Both the position numbers and the translations under genes were made by a program. The notes below the pieces were generated by a model. It was not told the origin of the DNA and did no database searches. It saw nothing but the letters and a program-made list of their open reading frames with translations. Below, one piece after another: positions 58,704-64,000 of a stretch of DNA of 64,000 nucleotides. The first letter of the stretch is position 1. Every line of letters begins with the position of its first letter. Origin of the DNA: Jeotgalibacillus haloalkalitolerans (GTDB taxonomy: Bacteria; Bacillota; Bacilli; Bacillales; Jeotgalibacillaceae); contig NZ_JAXQNN010000004.1 of the NCBI RefSeq assembly GCF_034427455.1, positions 1-64,000 on the forward strand. The letters run 5' to 3'.

Positions 58704-59565
58704 ATATCTGGTCCTCGTAAACTTTATATAAAGCCTGCGTTCCTTTTTCAGCCAGGCCGATATCTTTTGCCTGCTCATAAGTTTTAAGTGCAAGCTCAAG
58801 ACCCGGCAGTGAAAGGCCCATTCTTTTTGATTCTTCCAATGCTATTTTAAGATCCTTAATAAAATGATGAATATAAAACCCTGGTTCATAATCACTCTTT
58901 AAAATACGCGGTGCAAGATGACTCAGACTCCAGCTGCCTGCTGCCCCCTGGGAAATGCTTGCAAGTACCTTTTCCGGATCAAGACCTGACTTCACCGCAT
59001 ACGTCAGCGCTTCACAAACCCCCATCATTGTTGAGCCGATCACAATCTGATTGCTCATCTTCGTATGCTGCCCGCTTCCTGCTTCCCCATGGAAAACAAT
59101 ATTGGATCCAAATTTTTGCAGCAGGGGAAGGACCTGCTGAAAAATATTTTCTTCTCCACCTGCCATAATAGAAAGTGTTCCATTTTTAGCGCCGGTATCA
59201 CCACCTGAAACCGGTGCATCAATCATGTGAATACCGTTTTGTCTGCCTTTTTCAAACAGATCATACGCCAGTTCCGGCTTTGAAGTTGTCAGATCAATAC
59301 AAATTGACCCTGCAGCAGCAGATTTAAAAATGCCTTCACCGCCTGTATAGACCTCGAGCACATCATCAGGATATCCGACCATTGTAAAAATTACGTCACA
59401 GTTTGAAGCAAGTGCTGAAGGCGTCTCTTCCCATACCGCCCCACGATCAATTAAATCCTGCGCTTTCTGTTTTGTCCGCGTATAAATATGTACTGTTTGA
59501 TCTTTTAAAAGATGTAAAACAATCGACTTCCCCATTACGCCTGTACCAATAAAACCAATTTTCAT
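58702..59565 (-). CDS. ykwC: 3-hydroxyisobutyrate dehydrogenase family protein YkwC
   Basis: 287 residues: Rossmann domain with GFIGTGVMGKS near residue 5, DAPVSGGDTGAKNGTLS near 118 (substrate segment), the catalytic lysine in GSGQHTKMSNQ near 170, and helical C-terminal domain. Oxidises a 3-hydroxy acid with NAD(P); substrate not known. ATG 59565 has GAGGAGGG upstream. Confidence 0.9.
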   Translation of the reverse strand: MKIGFIGTGVMGKSIVLHLLKDQTVHIYTRTKQKAQDLIDRGAVWEETPSALASNCDVIFTMVGYPDDVLEVYTGGEGIFKSAAAGSICIDLTTSKPELAYDLFEKGRQNGIHMIDAPVSGGDTGAKNGTLSIMAGGEENIFQQVLPLLQKFGSNIVFHGEAGSGQHTKMSNQIVIGSTMMGVCEALTYAVKSGLDPEKVLASISQGAAGSWSLSHLAPRILKSDYEPGFYIHHFIKDLKIALEESKRMGLSLPGLELALKTYEQAKDIGLAEKGTQALYKVYEDQI

Positions 59566-59655
59566 CCTCATCCCTCCTCTCATTCATTGTGACTCACTTT
59601 TTGAAAATTGCAAATGAAAGATTCTGTTGGTAAGATTGGCAAAAAGGAGGGTGTC

Positions 59656-60312
59656 ATGAATAAAAATCTATATGTTTTCAAAAATAATAAAAGATATGAT
59701 GTATTAATACGAAATTATCATGAACAGGATTTTGAGGATTTAATTGACCTGCAGCGAAAAGCATTTCCTCCACCCTTTCCACCGGACCTTTTGTGGAATC
59801 ATGAACAGCTGACTTCACATATTACGAGATTTCCTGAAGGCGCACTCTGCATTCAGGTTGACGGCCGGACAGCAGGATCTATTACTGCACTCAGAACAAA
59901 TCACCCAAACGAAAGCCATACCTGGGAACAAATCACTTCAGACGGTTATATTAAAAACCATGAAGATGATGGCGAAGTGCTCTATATTGTGGATATTTGT
60001 ATTGATCCTGATTACAGAGGTCTCGGGCTTGGAAAAGAATTAATGAGAGCAATGTATGAAACCGTCGTCTATCTTGGTGTTAAAAAACTCGCCGGCGGGA
60101 GCAGAATGCCCGGCTACAAAAAAGTACAGGATCAGATGACTGTTGAAAAGTATTATGAAAAGGTTGTTAAAGGAGAATTAAATGATCCGGTCGTGACATT
60201 TCTGATGAAGTCCGGCAGAATGCCTGAGCGGCTGATGAAGAACTACCTTGAGGATGAAGATTCAGCAGACTGTGCTGTGCTGATGACATGGAAAAACCCT
60301 TTTATGACATAA
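59656..60312 (+). CDS. ykwB: GNAT family acetyltransferase YkwB
   Basis: 218 residues. Acetyl-CoA motif A is VDICIDPDYRGLGLGKELM near residue 115. RNYHEQDFEDLIDLQRKAFPPPFP opens the fold (key residues only). Matches YkwB in position and length. Substrate unknown. ATG 59656 has AAAGGAGGG upstream. Divergent from ykwC, convergent with ptsI. Confidence 0.87.
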   Translation: MNKNLYVFKNNKRYDVLIRNYHEQDFEDLIDLQRKAFPPPFPPDLLWNHEQLTSHITRFPEGALCIQVDGRTAGSITALRTNHPNESHTWEQITSDGYIKNHEDDGEVLYIVDICIDPDYRGLGLGKELMRAMYETVVYLGVKKLAGGSRMPGYKKVQDQMTVEKYYEKVVKGELNDPVVTFLMKSGRMPERLMKNYLEDEDSADCAVLMTWKNPFMT

Positions 60313-60345
60313 AAAAAGAACCGGATTATGGGGGGAATCCGGTTC
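60311..60345 (-). terminator. Terminator of ptsHI
   Basis: GAACCGGATT / AATCCGGTTC perfect stem followed by seven U on the minus strand, about 100 bases past the ptsI stop. The plus strand has no U run, so ykwB is not clearly served. Confidence 0.8.
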
Positions 60346-60446
60346 AAAAAAGGGAAATCAGAATGAAAAAGTATGCTTGTACTACTAATATACTTCCCCC
60401 TGTTCATTCATTTAATCCCTATTTAAGTAACATTTTTATTACAAAT

Positions 60447-62156
60447 TTATTTCTTTTTTACAGCTTCAATCACTTCTTCATTTGTTGAAAGTGTTAACAC
60501 ATGCTCAGCCAGTGCCTTCATTTTATCATCTGAAAGCTGTTTAATCTGAGTACGTGCAGGCAGAATAGAAGTTGCGCTCATAGAGAATTCATCAAGTCCA
60601 AGTCCAAGCAGGATCGGAATCGCAATTTCATCTCCAGCCATTTCTCCACACATACCAGTCCACTTACCTTCTTTATGAGAAGCATCAATCACCATTTTAA
60701 TCAGACGAAGAATCGCCGGGTTATATGGCTGATAAAGATATGACACTCTTTCATTCATGCGGTCAGCAGCCATCGTGTACTGAATCAGGTCATTTGTACC
60801 AATGCTGAAGAAATCTACTTCTTTCGCAAACTGGTCAGCCATAACTGCAGTTGATGGAATCTCCACCATGATTCCGACTTCAATTGAATCAGACACTTCT
60901 GTGCCTTCAGCAATCAGCTCTTCTTTTACTTCAAGAAGGAGCGATTTTGCCGCTCTGAATTCCTGAAGGTTTGAAATCATCGGGAACATGACTTTAAGAT
61001 TTCCGTATGAGCTTGCACGAAGCAGTGCTCGCAGCTGTGTACGGAACAGATCAGTCTGCTCAAGGCAAAGTCTGATCGCACGGAAACCAAGGAATGGATT
61101 CATTTCTTCAGGCAGGTTCAGATAAGGAAGCTCTTTGTCTCCGCCGATATCAAGCGTACGGACAACAACAGGCTTACCTTTCATTCCTTCTAACACTGCT
61201 TTATAAGATTCGAACTGCTCATCCTCTGAAGGAAGTTCAGTTCTTCCCATGTATAAAAACTCTGTACGGTAAAGACCAATGCCCTCACCACCGTTGTTTG
61301 TTACACCCTGAAGGTCTCCAGGTGTTCCGATGTTTGCAGCGAGTTCCACGTGACGGCCATTTGCTGTTACTGTCTTTTCATCAACAAGCTTTGCCCACTC
61401 TGCCTTCTGATCAGCGAAGTCAGCAGCCTCCTGCTTGTATTTACTGATGATTTCTTCAGTTGGATTTACATGAACTTCACCATTCAGTCCATCAACAATC
61501 ACCATATCGCCATTTTCAATTGTTACAGTCGCTTCTTTCGTTCCTACTACTGCAGGAATTTCCATTGAGCGTGCCATAATCGCTGAGTGTGACGTACGGC
61601 CTCCGATGTTTGTTGTAAAACCTTTAACAAATTCACGGTTTAACTGAGCAGTGTCGGAAGGTGTTAAGTCGTCAGCAATGACAACAACTTCTTCTGAGAT
61701 CATGCTCGGATTAAGTACCTTTACACCAAGCAGATGCGATAGTACGCGTTTTGTAACGTCACGGATATCAGCAGCACGTTCTTTCATGTACTCGTTATCC
61801 ATCTGTTCAAACATCATAACAAACATATCTGCCGTCTCTTTAAGTGCTGCTTCTGCGTTAACCTGCTCGTTTTTGATCTTGTCCTCAATTGGAGAAACCA
61901 GTTCAGGATCACTTAAAACAAGCAGATGCGCTTCAAAGATTGCCGCTTTATCTTCACCAAGTTCTGTTTTGGCACGGTCACGGATGACTTCAAGCTCCTG
62001 CTTTGATGTCTGTAGTGCTTCCTGGAAGCGCTGTACTTCCTGATCTGCATTTTCAACCTTCTTCTGCTCGAAAGACAAATCAGGCTCTACAAGACGGTAA
62101 GCCTTTGCAATTGCAATCCCGCTTGATGCCGCAATTCCTTTTAATACTGAAGACAT
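60447..62156 (-). CDS. ptsI: PTS enzyme I
   Basis: 569 residues. Phosphoenolpyruvate-protein phosphotransferase that charges HPr. Active histidine in [12 protein letters not shown] near residue 189; PEP-binding barrel with [19 protein letters not shown] near 445 and the cysteine in GMCGEMAGD near 502. Starts two bases after the ptsH stop. Confidence 0.98.
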   Translation of the reverse strand: MSSVLKGIAASSGIAIAKAYRLVEPDLSFEQKKVENADQEVQRFQEALQTSKQELEVIRDRAKTELGEDKAAIFEAHLLVLSDPELVSPIEDKIKNEQVNAEAALKETADMFVMMFEQMDNEYMKERAADIRDVTKRVLSHLLGVKVLNPSMISEEVVVIADDLTPSDTAQLNREFVKGFTTNIGGRTSHSAIMARSMEIPAVVGTKEATVTIENGDMVIVDGLNGEVHVNPTEEIISKYKQEAADFADQKAEWAKLVDEKTVTANGRHVELAANIGTPGDLQGVTNNGGEGIGLYRTEFLYMGRTELPSEDEQFESYKAVLEGMKGKPVVVRTLDIGGDKELPYLNLPEEMNPFLGFRAIRLCLEQTDLFRTQLRALLRASSYGNLKVMFPMISNLQEFRAAKSLLLEVKEELIAEGTEVSDSIEVGIMVEIPSTAVMADQFAKEVDFFSIGTNDLIQYTMAADRMNERVSYLYQPYNPAILRLIKMVIDASHKEGKWTGMCGEMAGDEIAIPILLGLGLDEFSMSATSILPARTQIKQLSDDKMKALAEHVLTLSTNEEVIEAVKKK

Positions 62157-62158
62157 TC

Positions 62159-62422
62159 TTACGCCAAACCTTCGTTCTTTAGTGTTTCTTCAAGACTTGC
62201 CAGCGCTTCCTCTTCATCGCTTCCATCAGCATAAATTGTGATTTCAGCGTCTTTCCCTACACCTAGAGACATAACACCCATGATTGATTTAAGGTTTACT
62301 TTCTTCCCCTTGTACTCAAGCTGGATATCAGAATCGAATTTACTTGCGTTTTGTACCAGAATAGTAGCTGGACGTGCATGAATCCCAGTTTCTGCTGTTA
62401 CTGTAAAAGTTTTTTGTGTCAT
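62159..62422 (-). CDS. ptsH: HPr phosphocarrier protein
   Basis: 87 residues. His15 in TGIHARPAT accepts phosphate from enzyme I; Ser46 in [12 protein letters not shown] is the HPr kinase site that turns HPr into the CcpA co-repressor. AAAGGAG before the ATG. First gene of ptsHI; no ptsG lies upstream. Confidence 0.98.
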   Translation of the reverse strand: MTQKTFTVTAETGIHARPATILVQNASKFDSDIQLEYKGKKVNLKSIMGVMSLGVGKDAEITIYADGSDEEEALASLEETLKNEGLA

Positions 62423-62470
62423 GATTAATCTTCTCCTTTTCTACACTTGTATTTACAACATCACTTTAAT

Positions 62471-62499
62471 AAGTTAACGAATTCAGACGTTGCCGTCAA
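62471..62499 (-). promoter_or_regulatory. Proximal promoter of ptsHI
   Basis: TTGACG and TAACTT with 17 bases between; the -10 box is moderate. Confidence 0.55.
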
Positions 62500-62551
62500 T
62501 AAAAATCATTCACTTTAAAGTGATGAGTGAAAACTTCCTCTTTAAATCATA

Positions 62552-62580
62552 AGAATAGCATGACGTCGGCATAATCACAA
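62552..62580 (-). promoter_or_regulatory. Distal promoter of ptsHI
   Basis: TTGTGA and TATTCT with 17 bases between, about 80 bases upstream of the proximal promoter. A CACTTTAAAGTG palindrome (62510-62521) lies between the two. Confidence 0.5.
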
Positions 62581-62610
62581 TGAATTTGACACACAGACCT
62601 GCCCATTTAT

Positions 62611-63768
62611 TCAGAAATTATTTACCCTTTTTTCAAAATCCTTAACAAATTGTTCAAAAGCTTTATATTCAGACTCTGTTAATTCTTTCCCGGCATAACG
62701 GATCTTTTCATAGATAACTGCAAAATCCTGTGCGTGCTGAACATTCAATCGTGTAAACCATTCCCGGACTGTTTCTGACTTCCGCCTTCCTGCATCCTTT
62801 TTTTGCGCTTTTTTCTCCAGCTTCAGCATTTCTTTTCTGATCACATGATTTGGTACTGCCATTTTTAATGAGGCTGGCTGATCAGCATCTTTTCTGCGTA
62901 TGACCATTCCACTTTGATTATTCTGCTTATATTGAAGCGGCCCTCTAAATTTTTTCACTATTTTCCATGTGAAGAGAGTCAGTACCAGCAGACCCGCGAT
63001 TAATGCAACAAGCTCCACGGTACCAACCCTGACTGTTTGTTCAATCTCAGTCACTCCGAAAGGATTAGGGCTGAACAGGTCCCCTCCTTCAGATGGTTCA
63101 GCTTCCTCCAAAACAATCTCCGGCACATCAATATCAATGCCTGTCTGGTAAAGAAGAAGTGTTACCCATGAGATCATTAGATTGACTCCTTCTATAAGAA
63201 GAAGCCTGAAAGGACTGATCAAAAGATAAAGGATGATTGCACTGGCCAGAAATAAACCTGACCATTTGGTATACAGCTTCAAAGCCTTCGTTCCGGTATA
63301 ACTGCTGAAGTAAGGAGCAGCGCTATATAACATAAAGCCTCCAATCAGTGAAAGAATCACAAGTCCCGGGGGATAGACTTCATAGGTTAACTGAAAATTG
63401 TAGACACTGATGAAAACAATCATTAAAAGAATAAGCTGAACGGTTGTGATGTCTTGTGTATCCTGATGATAAGACCTCGCCAGCAAACGCCAGAATAAAA
63501 ATATACCAAGCGCAATAACAGGTAGCGCTGACCAGCCGCTGAAAAACAGCGCAAGAAGGGAGCCAAAAACAATTAGCAGAGTTCCTGCCTGACGGATATT
63601 TCTTATAAATAATGCAAGGATAAACAAACCTGAACCATATAGCAGAGCAGCATAATGGATCGGAAATATTCCCCCTGCTGCAATGACTGTAAGAATCATA
63701 AGAGGAAAAAGAGAATCAAATAATAATGCTGATGATAATTTTAGTGAATGCCTGACTGCTGTTTCCAT
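62611..63768 (-). CDS. Membrane protein with DUF4129-like C-terminus
   Basis: 385 residues: about seven to eight N-terminal membrane spans (to about 210), an extracellular-looking acidic stretch (EIVLEEAEPSEGG), another span near 255-272, then a basic cytoplasmic tail with a DUF4129-like end (TVREWFTRLNVQH, YEKIRYAGKELTESEYKAF). Such proteins accompany DUF58 and MoxR-ATPase genes and a transglutaminase. No transglutaminase core is seen within this protein. GGAGGTG lies before the ATG, inside the end of the preceding gene. Confidence 0.65.
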   Translation of the reverse strand: METAVRHSLKLSSALLFDSLFPLMILTVIAAGGIFPIHYAALLYGSGLFILALFIRNIRQAGTLLIVFGSLLALFFSGWSALPVIALGIFLFWRLLARSYHQDTQDITTVQLILLMIVFISVYNFQLTYEVYPPGLVILSLIGGFMLYSAAPYFSSYTGTKALKLYTKWSGLFLASAIILYLLISPFRLLLIEGVNLMISWVTLLLYQTGIDIDVPEIVLEEAEPSEGGDLFSPNPFGVTEIEQTVRVGTVELVALIAGLLVLTLFTWKIVKKFRGPLQYKQNNQSGMVIRRKDADQPASLKMAVPNHVIRKEMLKLEKKAQKKDAGRRKSETVREWFTRLNVQHAQDFAVIYEKIRYAGKELTESEYKAFEQFVKDFEKRVNNF

Positions 63769-64000
63769 ATGCCCGTCGCACCTCCGCTCACTGTCCAGAC
63801 TCTGCCTTTTAAAGATAACAGCCTTTCTGCAGAGCCAATATCCCCGATCAGAATATAATCCGTTGCAGGAACCTGCATAATCGCAAGCTGATTCAGCAGG
63901 ACATTCACAGGAAGTGTTGCATCACCGAGTGACAGTACACTGAGCATCTCAAGACATCTTCTCGTGTGACTGACTCCTCTGTCAGGAGCGATAAAATAGA
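63741..64000 (-). CDS. C-terminal end of a probable DUF58 protein, cut by the window edge
   Basis: The frame is open to the right edge with no start in doubt; about 86 C-terminal residues are visible, ending SGGATGIWKQQSGIH. It overlaps the DUF4129-like gene by 28 bases, so both are in one operon. DUF58 identity is inferred mainly from the pairing with a DUF4129-like protein; the visible end is not diagnostic by itself. Confidence 0.45.
   Translation of the reverse strand, partial: YFIAPDRGVSHTRRCLEMLSVLSLGDATLPVNVLLNQLAIMQVPATDYILIGDIGSAERLLSLKGRVWTVSGGATGIWKQQSGIH

Noticed and set aside
60288-60488. Open frame after ykwB
   Set aside because: Overlaps the ptsHI terminator and the end of ptsI; no family likeness and no ribosome binding site at the proposed start.

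Overview
The window reads as an ordinary, gene-dense chromosome segment of a low-to-mid GC Gram-positive rod of the order Bacillales. Strong AGGAGG-type ribosome binding sites, sigma-A promoters with 17-base spacers, frequent GTG and TTG starts, U-tailed hairpin terminators and a T-box leader all point there. So do the proteins: YlaI, YlaF, YktA, YktB, YkyA, RNase J1 with RpoY, CcpC, CheV and YkuJ/YkuL/YkuU/YkuV. Gene order follows, in inverted orientation and with gaps and insertions, the Bacillus subtilis stretch from ptsHI through patA, cheV, the yku genes, rnjA, def, pdhABCD and speA to typA and ylaI (comparison from memory, not a database search). No rRNA, tRNA, phage, insertion sequence or CRISPR array was seen. 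The genus is not determinable from this window; a marine or saline Bacillaceae/Caryophanaceae relative is a guess.

Layout. 1-900: edge of an unknown gene behind a hairpin that can hide its ribosome binding site, an FMN-barrel protein, and ylaI. 975-11405: branched-chain amino acid block on the minus strand, ilvE, then a T-box leader, ilvB-ilvH-ilvC-leuA-leuB-leuC-leuD-ilvA, sitting between ylaH and ylaI. 11.9-18.3 kb: ylaH, typA, ylaF, suhB, ykzI, yktB, yktA, speA. 18.5-20.9 kb: two surface lipoproteins (CapA-like and polysaccharide deacetylase-like) around a candidate small catabolite-controlled transcript. 21.0-25.9 kb: pdhABCD. 26.3-31 kb: ykyA, def, a 23-codon gene, rpoY-rnjA, ktrC. 31-37.5 kb: cydAB with a Rex-type operator, then a yknUV-like ABC exporter pair. 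37.7-46.7 kb: peroxiredoxin ykuU, mscS-like ykuT, dapL/dapH, ccpC with a drug-efflux MFS gene, ykuL, ykuJ, a glutaredoxin, small membrane protein, fadH with a FadR-type operator. 46.8-60.3 kb: PAS-GGDEF-EAL protein, ppk and ppx, ykyB, cheV, ykuV, UMF1-type MFS, corA, patA, ykwC, ykwB. 60.4-64 kb: ptsH-ptsI, then a DUF4129-type membrane protein and the end of a probable DUF58 gene.

How the genes work together. Carbon flow from the PTS (HPr, enzyme I) to pyruvate dehydrogenase, cytochrome bd and the branched-chain amino acid pathway is the main metabolic thread, and the visible control sites (T-box, Rex-type, FadR-type, cre-like, a CodY-like half site) fit nutrient and redox sensing. patA, dapH and dapL together supply most of the acetyl branch of diaminopimelate/lysine synthesis. 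ppk/ppx control polyphosphate.

The most noteworthy non-gene structures are: four dispersed copies of a GC-rich imperfect inverted repeat whose outer arms differ between copies yet still pair; a 24-bp near-perfect stem at 15272-15324; an operator-like CTGTATTAAT repeat set around the pdhA promoter; and two candidate short transcripts or genes (19690-19848 minus, 27753-27914 plus). I found no clear new multi-gene system.
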